DNA of 64,000 nt, taken from positions 23,021,967-23,085,966 of the forward strand of contig NC_091022.1 in the NCBI RefSeq assembly GCF_041296385.1, written 5' to 3'. This document shows, in pieces, positions 13,081-27,229 of the stretch (within the stretch, counting starts at the first letter, position 1; each line of letters starts with the position of its first letter). This stretch comes from Aphelocoma coerulescens. Taxonomy: Eukaryota > Chordata > Aves > Passeriformes > Corvidae. A model generated the notes under the pieces. That model made no database searches, was not told where the DNA came from, and saw nothing but the letters and a program-made list of their open reading frames with translations. The position numbers and the translations under genes were made by a program.

Positions 13081-14389
13081 TACCCCAGCTGCCTTGAAAG
13101 CCAGATAAAGTCACAAAGCTGCCTCAAAGCAGGGAATAAAAATGATCCCAACAACTCCCCACGGACCCCCAAGCCATTATGAGTGCACACTGGGGACAGG
13201 CAGCGTGGGTTAGCATTTCTTCTCTCCAACCTGTCCCCCACCACAGGGAGCTGCTCCCCTTGTTTGGCCACAGAAAAAAGGGGGGAAGCAAGTCTTTGCT
13301 AGCTGCACCCCCAAATAGGCTGCCCCTGGGAGTCTCGAGAGAGGGGCAGAGCCCTCCCCAGGAAGACTGGGGTGTCCTAGAGCTATGGGTGGTAGAGAGA
13401 GAAGGCAAAGTGCTGCTCCTCAAAGAACCACCTGGAAGGGACATGGCACCCACCATGCCATGGCCAGGTGTATAGGACAACTTGAGCCAACACCACCATC
13501 AGCATCACCTCAACCTGTGTGGCAATATGCCTGCTCCGTTTTACTTCACTCTCTTCTTGGCTTTCCCTGCCCCACATAAAGAAATTTTGGCACTGACAGC
13601 ATCAAAATCAGCAGGTTTTGCCAAGTCAGTAAGAGTTAAGTGCACAAATAACATGACACTAACAAGCTTTACCTTTGTAATTTTTAAGGGATGGAGGCAG
13701 GGAAAGAGGTGTAGGAGGCAATCTGAAATTGTTATCACTAGTATTAATGAATGCCCAGAGGCACCAAGCAAGAAGCATCCATTTCAGACGAACATCTGTC
13801 AACAGTAAGTGGTAAAATTTCAGAAGTAGCTAAGGTACTTCAAAGCCTGGATTGCACCAGCTTCCCAGGAGGCTTAAGCACCCAAGTAATTTCTAACAGC
13901 AGGGTCCTTGGCCCCTAAATCATCTGGGCACCAATGTTATTCCTCAACTCCTCTACTCCAAGATCTACTTGCAGCACAGTACAGCTTTCCAGCAGCCATG
14001 TTTTCCTTCAGACATTCACTGGGTTTCACTGGCACTGTACCTTCCACCCCAGGGTGACAGTATGTCCAGTCCCCACCTCTCCCAGGAGCCAGGCAGCTTC
14101 AGCTGAAGAAATTACAGCACACTTTGCCCCCACACCCCTAAACATCTCAACCCAAAGCACCCAGCAATGCTGGTGGCATAATTCCCTGTGTCCTGCAGCA
14201 TTGGTAGGGAAGAGGGACCCATCACAGCCCATCTTGGGGGTGAAATCCTCAGTGGGAGCTTTATTGCTCAGCACCTGTAGTCATATTTAACTATGAGGTC
14301 CTCTGTATGGTGCTAAACAGGTAGTCTCCCACTCCTTCTCCCCTCTCCCAAACTCCTGCCACCCAGCACTGCCCCAGCAGCCAATTTGT

Positions 14390-14620
14390 TTTTAAGTGAA
14401 AGGTTTATACCGAAGTGCTTAAGGAATATCTGCTCAGTGCCCAGCATACCAAGCGCTGAAGATTTCACTTAAACTCTCAGCATCTGTGTATCTCAACTAA
14501 ATTAAGCTATTTGCTATAAAAGAGCACAATGACAGTAATGGAATAATAACAGCATTAATAAAACACAACAATCCTCGAATGAGAAGTGGACGCATCAGCT
14601 AGCTTCAACCAAGAGAAGAA
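14390..14620. promoter_or_regulatory. Candidate conserved non-coding element
   Basis: This AT-rich block has CTAAATTAAGC, GGAATAATAACAGCATTAATAAAAC and a mid-section (GTGCTTAAGG to AAGCGCT) faintly like a MIR SINE tail. It could be an exapted old SINE or a unique element. Confidence 0.3.
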
Positions 14621-16279
14621 GGCTATTTTAAAATCACACACAAAAACCATCTGGGGGTGGAGAAAACCAACAAAAGCTCCGAAACTCAGAGGTCAGACTG
14701 AAATTATGTTTTAACCTCAAAAGAAAGATGCTTGCCAGAGTCTTCCCATCCAGAGAGCTCCCATGCTAGTTGGAAATTAATTTCCACAGCTCCCAGCAAA
14801 ACAAGGGCTTAGAATGGGTATGCTGGCTCCACAAAAGAGGGGTGGGAGCACTCTTTGGGGGGAGGACACAGAATTAAAAGCCCAAAATAGAAGTGATCCC
14901 TCAAGCATCAGCAAGGTTTATTTTTGGGAACAGACACAGTGGAGCAGGGGCTGATGCTGCACTGAACGTGTGACTGCTGAGCTAGTGACCAGGGCCAGAT
15001 GCTGCTACATCATTATGCAAACATCCAGATGTCTCAAGCTCACCACACTGCCATTCCCCTCTTGGTGGAAAAGTCGCCTTCACTCCATCCACAAATTCTT
15101 CCTCTTCCCTTTGTTTTGGATAAGGACGAGATTAAACACATCCCCTTCAGTTTCAAAGTCACCTACACACTGTCTGTTGCAAAGATAAAATAGCCCTGGG
15201 ACCCGCAGTACAGTTGGGAACAGGTGTACCTGAGGCAAATCACATCCCTTTACAGGATGAGATTTAGCACATGGTGATGATAAGAGCAATTAAAGTGCAC
15301 TAAGCATGTTGTGCTGTATCTCTTAGGTCTTGCCACAGCCCTATCCTGTCCAAGGCAACACCCCAAACTTGCCTTGTGGGGGACTGGGAGGGTGGGCGAC
15401 CCTGGGAAGGGGAGAAGATGAAGGAAAATGAGTCCTCTGTGTTCCCTACCAGCTTCTTATTGACCACCATGTTGAGAAGTAGCAGGTTTGTGCCAGCAGC
15501 AGGCAAGGTCTTTGTGTTTCTCTTACAGGTACATTTCTCTAGCCCAGGCCCTGCCCCACAGGCAGTGAGAGCCAAGTGCCCTCCCTGCCCAGGCTCCAGT
15601 TTATCTGTCTGCCTCTGCAGAGGGTACATGAGAGCTACTCCTCTCCTCACCCCAGCTGCCCAAAGCCCACGTGCAGGTCCCCTCGAGGATAATGTGGGAG
15701 AGACAGATGTCACCTCTTCTCACTGACATGGATGGAAACATGACCCAGGTCACAGTTGTGCAGGTGAGCTCACCACTGCCTACCCTTCTGCTGTGGCACA
15801 GCCTGAGCAACACAGAGGAAACTGAGTTATCCCTCACTCCAAAAATGCATTAGGCAGAAGGTGGGGAGCAGCTGGCTGGCTTTCCCACAGCACAGTGAAT
15901 ACCATCTTCAGGTCCACTTGCCTTTTAAAAAGGAGCCAAGAGGGACCAACAGGTCACTGGTATAGTGCCCATAGTGCCAGGCTCGTGTGCTGCAAGATGG
16001 CTGGAAGCCTTCTGGGTACAGGTCCATAGCACACGTCCTCCTGCTGGTCCCCTGAGCAAACAGGTTCAACTAGACTGACCAATCTCCTCCAAGCCATCCT
16101 CCAAACTTGTACTTTTCTAAATTCCTATGGAGAAAATGCCAAAGCAGCAGTTGCCCCACACTTGAACAGGCTGCAAGTTTCTTTGTTTTCATTACAAATT
16201 CCAATCCTGATGCCTTTTTATTTTTTTTTCTTAGCCATTTCTGCTCTGCCCCCCGGAGGTGCTGCTGTGATTGAACGAA

Positions 16280-16450
16280 ACACGACCCCAGGCTCCAATA
16301 AGTGTATTTCAATTACATCTGTCACCATGTAACAATGTAATGATATATCATGTGATATTAAATCCATGGTAATCATATCAGCGATTTTTTTAATAGTGCA
16401 CTAATCACATTATTACATCTCAATAATTAACAACAGAAGGCCTAAAAATC
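16280..16450. promoter_or_regulatory. Candidate conserved non-coding element, very AT-rich
   Basis: It contains the perfect 10 bp palindrome TGATATATCA (16341-16350), then TGTGATATTAAAT, CTAATCACATTATTAC and AATAATTAAC within 100 bp. It stands out sharply from GC-richer flanks. It matches no coding sequence or repeat family. Confidence 0.42.
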
Positions 16451-19400
16451 CTGGATACAAACCAGAAAGCTCAGAGGGTCCCTAGCTCTTGCCTGGGAGA
16501 GCCCTAGAGGAGAGCAGGATGGCAAGGTGCTGCCTGGTGGGCATGGCACAAGTGAGCAAGGGCACAGGAGTTTGGCACTGGCATTGTCATGCAGAGCATG
16601 CAGTTAAGACCAGACTCTTTCCCAGTCCCAGACTAAAGGAGAAACAAGAATTTTGAAGCTGGGAAGAGACACTTGTACATCCCATCTTGCCCAGCATTGC
16701 TCCCTTCTCTTCTGCTGCTCCTGCACTGCCACTTTTCCTCCAACAAACCAGCTCCTCTGCTCTGGTAAGTGCCTTGTGAAGATGTCATCCTGAGGCAGAC
16801 AAGCACTGCTGGTGCCCCACTGCAGAGGGGAAGGACAATGTCTTGAAAAGGAAGGATGATCCTACCAACACATCCTTACCAGGCTGCTGGAAGAATGACA
16901 TCATTTCCCTTCTCCCCTTGCACCAGGCTTGAGACGTGATTGAGAGAACCCCACCTAACACAGCCACTGCAAGGCCTGAAGTCACTCTGATTTTTTTCAG
17001 CAAAACAAATCTGTCAGCTTAAAACTGAAAACTGGTGAGAGTCCTTTGGAGGGACAGTGGTCCTCTGGCTCACCACCTCCACTCAAGCTCTCGCCTGCAT
17101 GGCTGGAGCAAACTGGGGCTGGGGTCCAAAGCACTGACTGACATGTACACACCCTTGTGTGGAAGGGAGTCACTCAGTTTTGTGTGAACAGGCTGCTACC
17201 CCCAGCTCCAAGCTGTATTCTACTCCTCGCAGGATGAGGGCAAAGGCAGCAGGGAGCAGCGGGCGGCAGCTGGTGCAGAGTGCTAGAGTGTGGGGAGTCC
17301 CGTGCTGCACCGTCCCTGGCTGTGACAGAGCTTTCTTCCAGTAGCAGCCTGGTCAATCTAGCACTTTCCACATCACAAGCTGATCTGAAGAGAGCCTCAT
17401 TACCTGCCTTAAAGTTCCAGCCAAGCACTTATCTCTTAAAGACAAGATTTAAGAAATATTTGACTGATCATTTTTCTCCTCATTTAGTTTGGCTGCGCTG
17501 AACCAATTCAACCTGTGAAGTTGAAATAGTGAGAACAGGAGGAAAAGTGTGGGCAGGCAGTTACACCACACACCGCACACAGCGTCCCAGCTCCCCTGCC
17601 AGCTCTTCCCAAAGGGTCACATCCTGGCTCAGCCTGATTGACACAACCTCTCCTGTTCCAGGAGTGCCCATGGAGCATTTCCCAACACTAAAGGGGAGAC
17701 ATCTCTTCCTCCCCACCCACAGTGGGACAGGCATTTGGGGGATCACTAAAACCCTGGCATCCAGACCATACCTTTATGTATACTTGGAAATGCCAACTGC
17801 ATCAATCCTAGACCTGGGAGAAAAGGATGAAGAGAGGGATGAGCCAGGACTGACAGTACCACCATCCCCACATCTTCAACTGACACAGGACAGGATATTC
17901 CTGTGTTCTTAATCTCCTTGTATGCTTCCTGCTATCCCACTTTTCAGCTCCACTGTCCCAACAGCCATGCCACACAGCAGCAAAGGTGTCACATATCCAG
18001 CAATGCCCTGCTCTCTCCCCATGGGGACTAGAGCCTGCAGAGGGGCTGAGGGGAAGGTCACAGGGAGGTGAAGGGGCTCCCAGGGCCAAATGGGAGTTGC
18101 AGCAGCAAGCAAAGAGGCCCTGCTAGACATTTAGGGGTGATCCTGCCAAGGGCAGGCAAGACAGATGGACAGACACCTTGCTGGCGAAGGCAGTACAGTT
18201 GGACTTTCCTTCCCTCATCTCTCTTCTTTTTTTTCCTTTTAATTTTGTCTTGGAAGCCACGATCCTTTAAAGATGTGCACGTCTCATTAGCTCTACCTTG
18301 ACAATCATTACCGTTCCTGCCAAGGCAGGAGCAGAGCTCAGCCTGAGCGTGGGGGAGTCCATTACCTTGTAGTTAAAGGGACATTGACAACTCTGGGCTG
18401 CCTGGTGGTCTGACTCCCCCTTGGAAGCAGGATTGCTCCTGTACGCTGCTGTTCCCCCTCCTCTGCTGAGCAATAACCCCCTGCTTAACCCAGGCAAGAT
18501 GCAAACCTTGCAGTGATGGGTGGTCCTGCAACCACTACCAGGCACTCGCTGCTCCCCTGGATGGGGACTTGTAGGGCCAAGTCCATGCCTACAGCCTCTG
18601 GGGCGAGGGGTACTGAAGAACCCAAACCTTCCCAACACATTGCACGTGGCCTTTACACAACCACGTATCACTTCAGCAAATGCATAGTCTCGGGTGTTAC
18701 CACAAGACCCAAGCCCAGCCATGACCAAGCAGCAAGCCCAAAATGTCCGCAGAGGCCACAGTAGAGGGTGGAGTAAGGGTTCCCATGAAAGATCCTGGGA
18801 CAAGGGCCCAGTCCCCCCATATGAATGCCTAGTGGCATAACTTCAGTGAGCTCTATCCTGGCTTCAAAGTGCAACATAACCTACACCTGTGAGTTTGTCC
18901 CTAGCTTTTCTGGCTCTGCAGGGTGCAATGTGGGCCACCACATACCCAAAGGTGGAGATGAGAAAGGGTTCAAGTGGGTGAGTATGCAGTGACGGGTGAT
19001 CCGGGGAAAGAACCCTACTCACTAAAGATGCCGTCCAGAGAGTCCTGTTTTGGCCCATAGCTGGGGGCTGTTACTCTCCGTGGCTGTTCCCAGAGCCTGT
19101 TTTGCCCCATCACAAGGTTGATAACAGGGAACTTGGCTCATGTTATGCAAGGGGAGAATCCCTCACTCAGGAGATTTCAGGGCAAAGACCCCAAAGCAAC
19201 TTTTGATGAAATACCCCCTGCTTTCTTCCAGCTCCAGAAGGGCTTTGAAGCCCGGTGCAGTCCTCAGGAGGCAAACATGGTAGGGTGCAGCCCTATGGAG
19301 ATGATCCTGCTTCTTTGTGCCTTGCAGGATGGGAGCTCTGCTGCAGCCACACTAACTCCTCACTGCTCTCCGCAAAGCCACGGCAGGAGACAATAATGCA

Positions 19401-19649
19401 CGGCCACGGCTCCGAGCCACACTCCAAGGAAGGATCCTACCTCCACACAAGGCTGTCCAAGAACTTGACAGGACTCTGTTTGAAAAAGATGTTGAAAGAA
19501 ATGATCTCTTTAAGTGCAATGGGAGATATTTGTCTCTGATTTACCCTTGGCTTTTTGCTCTGGTTCAGGTAGGAGCGGTGTGGGATGGCTGGCAGATCTG
19601 AGAGCATGGCACGCCCCAGCGGGCAAAGCGAGCAGTGCGGAGGAAGGCG

Positions 19650-20110
19650 CGAGTCAGTTTGGAGTGCTCCCCATTTATCAAACTCACGCAGCCCGCCAGC
19701 AGAGCGAGTCTTTCCATCATTACAGCTCTCAAAATCCGATTCATACCACTAATCCTGCCTTCATTCTCCCAGATTAATAACATCTCTTTCAACCTTCACA
19801 GTGTGATAAATAGACAAAGAGAGAACAAAAGGAGAAACAGAAGTGAGAGAAAGCCAGAGCAACTCCACATAATAAAGAGAACCAAGAAAGGGGAAATGAA
19901 AAAAAAAGGGAAAAGAAAAGGGAAAGAAAGGAGCCGGCACACTTGACTCTGCCATTTACTTCAGCAGATTCTCCCCAAGAGCACCCTGCCATCCTTGAAG
20001 AATGTAAAACATTGCTCAAAGGAAAGGCTCGTTAGCAACCCTGACCAGCCCAGGTTTGCTGGAAATCTTTTCACTTCCAACCTCCGCTCAGGTCAGCTCT
20101 GAAAATGAGT
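19650..20110. promoter_or_regulatory. Candidate conserved non-coding region with purine tract
   Basis: Unique sequence with CATTACAGCTC, CCACTAATCCTGCC (OTX-like) and AGATTAATAAC is followed by a 36 bp pure purine run at 19898-19933. Nothing coding is apparent despite short open frames. Confidence 0.33.
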
Positions 20111-23100
20111 TTGTTGGTTTCTTGTCCGGCTCCTCCCCAGACTCCCACAGAGGCAAAGCCTCCAGCAGACGTTTGCTCTCTCCTTTACTTAAGGCACCAG
20201 CTTCTTGGAGGGAAACAGGAGGCCTCAGATGGTGTCTGCTCCAGGGCTGTACCAGCAGCTCAGCAAGCCCAAAACAGGCTGGCAGAGCAGCAACTGCCTG
20301 ACACAACAAGGGCTGTCCCAGAAGCCAGAACCATGCATCAAGCTTGGGATGAGGATGAAGACCAAAACCATGATGACAGCAGAGCAGACGTGGAGCATCA
20401 CGCCATCAGTCTGGCTGGAGGGCCAGAAGAAAGGAGATGCCTGCATGAACAGAGCAGAACTTCAGCAGGGGTGTCACAAGCCCCAGCTCCCCAGGCTGCA
20501 CTTCTCTGTCCCATGCCTTGTCCCCTGGGAGGGAGCTCCTATCCCTGCCTGTCTTACACAGCCCAAACCCACATTTAGGCCACTGGAGTCCCACTGATGA
20601 TTGTGGAGCTGCAGTCCCCCTGTATGCTTATGCCTGCTCCAAGCAAGGGAGTGGCACTCACAGGTACCCCATCCCCAGCACTCCTCTGCTTTTACTTGTT
20701 CAGAATCAACTGAGCCCTGGGAAATGCTGATCCTACAGCCTAGGACCCCAGAAAGCCAACCCAACTGGCCCTGAGGCACATGGACAGGGATGTTTAGCTA
20801 TTTCCCACCCACAGCCTTCACCAGAGCTGTGCTGTTCAGCTTTTTCACACTGCCACGCTGTATTGAACACTCCATACACTCTCCAAGTTATTTTAATAAT
20901 TAAATGTTTATTGGCACATTTTTCCCATACTGCTTCCACATTTGCCTGATTTTCTTTCCAGTGAGTGACTTCCCTTGGTTCAGTCCTTCCACAGGATGCA
21001 CACCTGCAAAACATTTCCTCTGCTTTCCCCACAAGGAGCACCCACCCCCCTTGCAGCCCATCCCTGCGGACTCCTGGCAGGTGCTGTGCATTACGAACAC
21101 CACCATGCCAAGCCCAGATGAACAGCTCAGGCAGAGCTCTGGATTTCTGGCCAGGATGGTGCTCTATTATGGCACTTTCAGGCCCCGTGCAGAGGCTGGG
21201 CTAGGTTGTTTTTTTTTCTCTCTCTTCTTTTATACTGCTCCATATTACTCCAGGCTTTGAAGTACAGAGAAAAGCAACACTCAATGTGCCTTTTTTTTTT
21301 TTCTCTCCTTAAACCTACCTTTATCATAGCAAATCTTTTCCTTCTCCGCTGTGTCGCTGGAGATAGATATCAAGCAAAAAAAATGTCTCCCCTTCTAACA
21401 ATGGGTTTCCCCTCCCTTCTGAACTTCAAATAGAAAACTCTTATCTACAGCCACAGTTGACCAGAAGAAGAAAAGAAATGAAAACAGACATATGAACTGA
21501 ACCCAGGCTCTCTTTCTATTCAATCGGAAAAGCTGTGCTGGGTTCTTCACACAGAGATGCTCTGAACATGTTTATAGCAAGTATTTACTCACTTCAGTAG
21601 CTATCCACCCACCATGGCAACCCACCTTTCCTCAAGAACAACTGTCCTCTGCTTCATATACCCTTTTCAATCTCTTCTTTGCCTAGCAAACTCCATGCAC
21701 CTGGGCCATCCAGCATGACAACACCTACACGTAAAGCTGGGGACAGCAAGAGCTCGTCAAACTCAGCTAAGAGTAACTGCAGTGATGCCCCTGGCACACA
21801 GAAAACATCACTTCTGTATAGTGCAAGTTCTTTAAATTACAGGATGGATCACAGCTCAGACCTTGCTGGCTGTACTTGCACGAGATGCCTTGCACAGGCT
21901 GAGACCAGGCTGCTTCAGCCAGCCATGACCTACCCACACACACACCCTGTAAAGCACCCATGTGTCACTGCTGGTGCCAGCCAGTTCCTCCATGTGTTTT
22001 AAAATCTCCCTTTGAACAACCTTCTTGCCTGTGACAGAGCTGCTCCAAGGAGCAACATACAGAACCACAGAACTTCTTTTCCTTCCCCACTCTGGACCCT
22101 GGGTGCAGACCTCTCCTGTCCTGGTTTTGCTCCCCTTCAGTGGCTTGAATACCCACATACTGGGACTCACTGAGGTCCAGCTGTTGCCAAACCACCCTTG
22201 CTCTCTGCCCAGTTAAAAGAAGTTAAAATGTGAGCACTGTGCTTGACAGACAGCATTTCTCCCAAAGTCACAGTCCCAGGACCAATACACATAGCATGAG
22301 ACTCAAGGAGGCAGGCACTACTGCCTTCCCCACCTCCCAGTGTGTCCTACTGAGCTGCATGTGCTTCTTGAGCCATTCCTGCTTTCATCCTTGACTACCC
22401 TGTCACACAAGCCTTGGGGAACCTGGCATTAACAGCCCTGGAGCACCTCCTGGCTACAGACACAGAGCTCCTGTTTCTTCTTACCCTCTCAAACCCACCC
22501 CGAGTTCATCAAAAATTTATTCACAGGAGACTGCTGGACAGACAAACTGTCCTCCTCACCACATATGGCACCATGGGCTCTGCCACCAGAGATGGACACA
22601 GCTACCGCCACATGCTGTCCCCCAGCCTTCCAGGGGGACCAGAGTCAAAGAGACTTGGTGCTGGAAATGGAGTCAAATTCCCAAATCAATTGGGGCAGAG
22701 GATTGGAAACTTTCCAGATAATTTTCCATTAGAAATAAGAAGTTTCCATTATCAAAAGTGAGATTTCACTCTCATCCAGGGAATTTGGAGCTCCTGGCCA
22801 AAGGGAGGATGAACTCCTGCCTGAGACATGGGCACGAATCCTCCACAGTCACACTTGGGGACAACATCCAAGTCCGGGCTCTAACTCATTTGGACTGGAG
22901 ACAGTTTTGGTAACTCTACCTGGCTCAAAGCAGCCCTCAGCCAGGAGAGCCCATCCCGTGGCCCCAGCTGCCCAGCAGGCTCTACTGTGATACCCCACAG
23001 CTTCCCAGGCAGCAGCATTATTTCCTTCATGCTAAATTCCGTAAGAGTCCCCAGTGCTCTTCCCATGGGGCAGTCCTGGTGTTGCAGAAGGCTCCTCCCT

Positions 23101-23179
23101 ATGGAGCTACAATGGGAAGATCCATCAGACAAAGCACCTTCTCTTCAAGCTGCCTGATGACAGATGTTCGGCCAACGGA

Positions 23180-23360
23180 GCAGTGGGATTGGCAGAGCAC
23201 TGCAGAAGCTCTTTATAATTCCTGCTCCTCTCCTCCTTCCTCAGCGCCTCCTGGGAGAGACACGATGATGAACAGTGACATAACTGACTGTTCCCAATCA
23301 AGGTAATGTAAGTAATGACAGCTGACGTGATTCCTGGAATGTGCAGGCGCTACTGGCCCA
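23180..23360. promoter_or_regulatory. Candidate conserved non-coding element
   Basis: CAATCAAGGTAATGTAAGTAATGACAG-type sequence near 23300 carries several TAATG words and a TGACGTGA CRE-like word. Support is weak and based on composition. Confidence 0.25.
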
Positions 23361-25029
23361 CGTGCCTTGCCTACCACAGGCAGCACTGCCAGAGCTCGTG
23401 GAGGGAGAGGAGGCCAGAGCATGGAAATCTGACTGGGGGACAGGGGAGGGAGAGTCCCAACACAAGAGTCTGTCTCCAAACTAGCTGCAAATAACTCATT
23501 ACATCAGTCTGCAAACGGAGCAGGAGCCAAAGGGAGGTGGATAGCATCTATGTCATGGATCAAACACCTCCTGGGCTGTGTACAATGCCTGCCCCACACC
23601 TGGACACCACACCAGAGTGACAACGGAGACTGTAGCACCCCTAGTACTTAGGAGGTGGCTTGTGGGGGTCTTGCTTGGGCCCTCAAGGTTCAACAAGGCT
23701 TTTATTGCCCTGGCCCTGCCCCTGTTCCCCCCACCATCAGTGACTATCTGGAAACAGGAACATTAAGTCAGTAACCTGGACCTCATCTCCCCATGCAGCT
23801 GCTGTGCAGGCAGCACTATGTCATCTGAACTCAAGACAAGGGGATGCAGCAGCCCCAGATTGCACACATGGGTATTCAGAGACTCACAGAGGGAAAGAAA
23901 ATACTGTGCAATCTCATACCCACAGTCCTCTTCTACAGCCTCGAAATTAGTAGGCAAATTTAACATGCAGAGAAACGACCGATTAATAACCCAGCATTGA
24001 CTTAAGAAGACCTTGAATAATACATAGTGCTTGTACACGGAAGGGGAAAAAGTCAAGTCCTTCTGCCTGTCAAGTGTATCTGCCTCCCAAGCACTGACAC
24101 TTGATGAGAAACCTCCCTGCCAGCCACACACAGTTCTAAGCAGCTCTTCAGAAATGCCTTTTGATAAGATGAATGGCAAAACTTTGTACCAAGTTAGGCT
24201 GGCACTTGGACAGGTCCAAGTATGGTGTTATTTTAAATGTAATTAGTACTGCCTGTTAATGAAGTCCCTTTACACCTGCCAAGCAGAGGATGCCACTGAG
24301 CATTTGGAGCCTTAACCATGAGGCTGCCCAAACCTCTCCTCCACCCTGTCTGCACTGCAATCCTCCCAGCAGCTCAGCCACAAGAAAAAGACAGATCCAA
24401 ATAGACAAAAGACTGGCAGAAGCTCAGCTGCAGGTGCTGGGCTCTACCACACTATAATGACAGCAGATGAAGCTATGAATGAACTATTCCCTTCCACAGC
24501 TTGATTCCAGCTTCTGTTGTTTAATGCTGGTTTTGGTGTGACACACTGAGCAGTGGCATCAGTATCCCTGTGTGGTGCTGTCTACTTTCCTAAATAATGA
24601 TGGCTGGAGAAAAATTTGCTCCCTTTTGAGAATATTCCAAACCAGATCTAGCAGGAAAATGGTGTTTACCTTGACAACAGCCATTTTTGTGTAGGGGCTA
24701 CATACAAAATGCCCATTGTGAGAGGGGTGGAACGCTGCAGAGCAGCAGGGATTTGTGTAGCATCAGTGGAATACTGTGTATCTCAAATGCTTTAATTTTT
24801 GAGATGGGGAGAAAAACTGAACAGCAGCTCAGGCAGAGGTTCCCAGCAACTGGTCATTCTGACTCTTACAGCTGAGTGACCCTCCTGTGTGCCAGCCCAT
24901 GAGGATGCTACATGGATTTAATGCCTGCAAAGCAATTTGAAAGTGAAAAGCCTCACGAACAAGCCTTGTGGCTGAAGTCCAGAGGCAGGAGAGATGAGAC
25001 CTAATTTCTGTTCAGTCTCTGATATGGAT

Positions 25030-25135
25030 TCACAGGAAAATCATCCAATCCCCCATGCCTCAGTATCCCCACAATAACATCTATTGAGTGGTATGAGCCT
25101 AAATTCATTCATGTCTTTAAAGAGCTTTAAAATCT
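25030..25135 (+). repeat. MIR-like core SINE fragment
   Basis: The order AAATCATCCAATCCCCCATGCC, CTCAGTATCCCCA, TGAGCCTAAATTCATTCATG, then TAAAGAGCTTTAAAATCT parallels the MIR/core-SINE consensus (AAATCACTTAACC, CTCAGTTTCCCCA, TGAGG..., AAAGCGCTTTGAGAT). It is an ancient and diverged copy. Confidence 0.6.
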
Positions 25136-25579
25136 ACTACCTGAAGACCAAAGGACCATCACTACGCAAAACACGAGCTGTGTAGAGCACAAGGTCAAAA
25201 GGCATTTAAAAAAGAAGCCACCCAGTGCAAAACACAATGGGAAAAAAGTGAGCAGGAAACGAGATTTGCCTTCTTCAGATGTAAATGAGTGCCAGCTAGC
25301 AGCAGAGCTCCAAAGACATCCATTTGAGCACCAAAAAGAGTTTCTACAAAGGGACCCAAGAAAAAAATGCGATAAACAGGCTCAGTTCTCAGAGTTTGAT
25401 TTCCAGAGCAATAAGCACAGAAACTGAGCCCAAAGAAAAGATCTGTATTAGAATCCAAATCCAATCATTCTGATAATAAAGAAAAGACATCTGAACTGGT
25501 GCAGAACTATTTCCAGAGAGAAGTTTGTCTCCCCATCCCTTTAACATTTTGCAGTGGCTCAATGGAAAAATACTTAAGA

Positions 25580-26450
25580 AGTTGCAAGTTTGGTCATAAT
25601 GTGTAAAAAGCCCCTGAAATGCGACATCATTTACTCTTCTGTGGTATTGCTCAGCAGAGCTAATAAATCTTGCATGAGCAGAGCTGATTCTAATTTTCTA
25701 ATATGAAAAGGCATTTGGATTGAGAGAGAGGGGAAGATAAAAGTGATTGAATCTCCAATAGCCCAGCGTCAGTGACAAGAAACATCCTGCCATGGACCCC
25801 AAGGAAGAATGGCTCCCCCTCCTCCCTGAACCACAGGCACACTCACCCGCTCACACATCCAATTCTCCCTGCTTTCTGCTCACCACGTCTCAGTCTCCCC
25901 TATTGACAGGACGTGGTTTTAAACACAGTTACACAAGTTATCATTTCTGCCTTTTGATCAATCTGAATTTTCAGGACAATTACCCTCTTAATCAATGATT
26001 GCTATCAGCAGCCCCTTGGATTCTTCACCAAGGCAATCGTGCCGCCGGGGCAGACAGCATGTGCATATGCAATGAAGCTGCGGGGAGGCACAAGTCCATC
26101 TTCCCCTGACGTAGTCGTCGGCTGAAAGGGTGGAGAGCTGTGAAGGCCACTTCAAGGAACACCTGACGTAAAAAATAAGCGGAGGGAATTAAAAGGGACA
26201 TTGTGCGAGGCACTGGTGGCACAGCTGGGCTGGGGGATCAGGGACCTGCTGAAACATCGAGTTGAAAAATAAGCCAACTAACCCAACAGATTTAACATCC
26301 ACTGAAACCAGATATTTAAGAGCTATCTATAGCCAGCACTAACCACTCCTAATGAGGCTAATAAAGTCAGTTTCCAATTAGAGACTGAAACAGTAGAAGG
26401 AAAGGCAGAGAGGCAGCTTTTAAAAACCTCTAAAGAGGTGGAATTTGGAT
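25580..26450. promoter_or_regulatory. Cluster of candidate conserved non-coding segments
   Basis: Several AT-rich pieces lie close together: GATTCTAATTTTCTAATATG near 25690, CTCTTAATCAATGATTGC near 25985, and CCTAATGAGGCTAATAAAG near 26350. Short GC-richer breaks separate them. They show no repeat or coding signature. Confidence 0.33.
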
Positions 26451-27229
26451 ATGGGGCTTTCTTTATTTTTTTTTCCACCAGAAATTTCTTAACATCACCA
26501 AAATGCCCCGAGGATTTTCACACACAAAGCAAGCCCCCTGCTGCTGTTCCCTGGCAGGGTATGTGTTTCAGTAATTGATGTTTGCGCAGAATCTCAGCTC
26601 TTGGAGGACATGGCTCCTTCGAGGCATCTCTCAGCACCACAGAAACATGGCCTCAGATATTTAAATGCCACAGGAAACATCAAGGCAGCCAAAACCCAAT
26701 TGCAGGGGCTGTGGGCTGGCTGGGGGATAAGGCTTGGTATCCCTGCTCTTGTGAGAGCACTCCTAGGCCGTTAGCAGGTTCATGACACGGCTTGTGTTTC
26801 CAGATGAGGCAGGGCAAAGGAGCACGTGGCTCCCACCCACACATCTCTCTGGGCTGCTTCCTCGGCAACCTTAAGTGCTTCTCCATGGCATGGGACTCCT
26901 TAACACAGCATTCTGCCCAAAAAATACCTTGGCCAGACCCAGGCACCATTGTGTCTTCCTGAGTAGGTCAGCAGGTAGAGAGGCTGCATCTTTTCCCAGG
27001 CTTGGGAAGCATCCTGCACCTCTCGGGTGCTGATTCGACAGGAGGGAGCTTTGGGACCTGGATGGCAGCAGGGAAATGCTGCTGGAAAGCAGTCGAGCTC
27101 CTGCAGAGGAAGGCTTTATGGTGGCTTCACCATCTTGACCACCAGATCGGGCTGGCAGAAAGCAACAGAGGCAGCGCCAGGTGAGGCTCGTGGGCCAGCT
27201 GCCTTTGCAGGCTGCTGGCTGGAGGAGCT

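Noticed and set aside
18267..18803. 178-codon minus-strand open frame
   Set aside because: Composition follows local GC; no domain or motif was recognised.
19440..19490. Minus-strand FFKQSP-like peptide resembling the ERI3 C-terminal FKQTSKP
   Set aside because: The surrounding residues do not match (no KTLAYRGF before, no stop after), and the expected Exo III segment is absent nearby.
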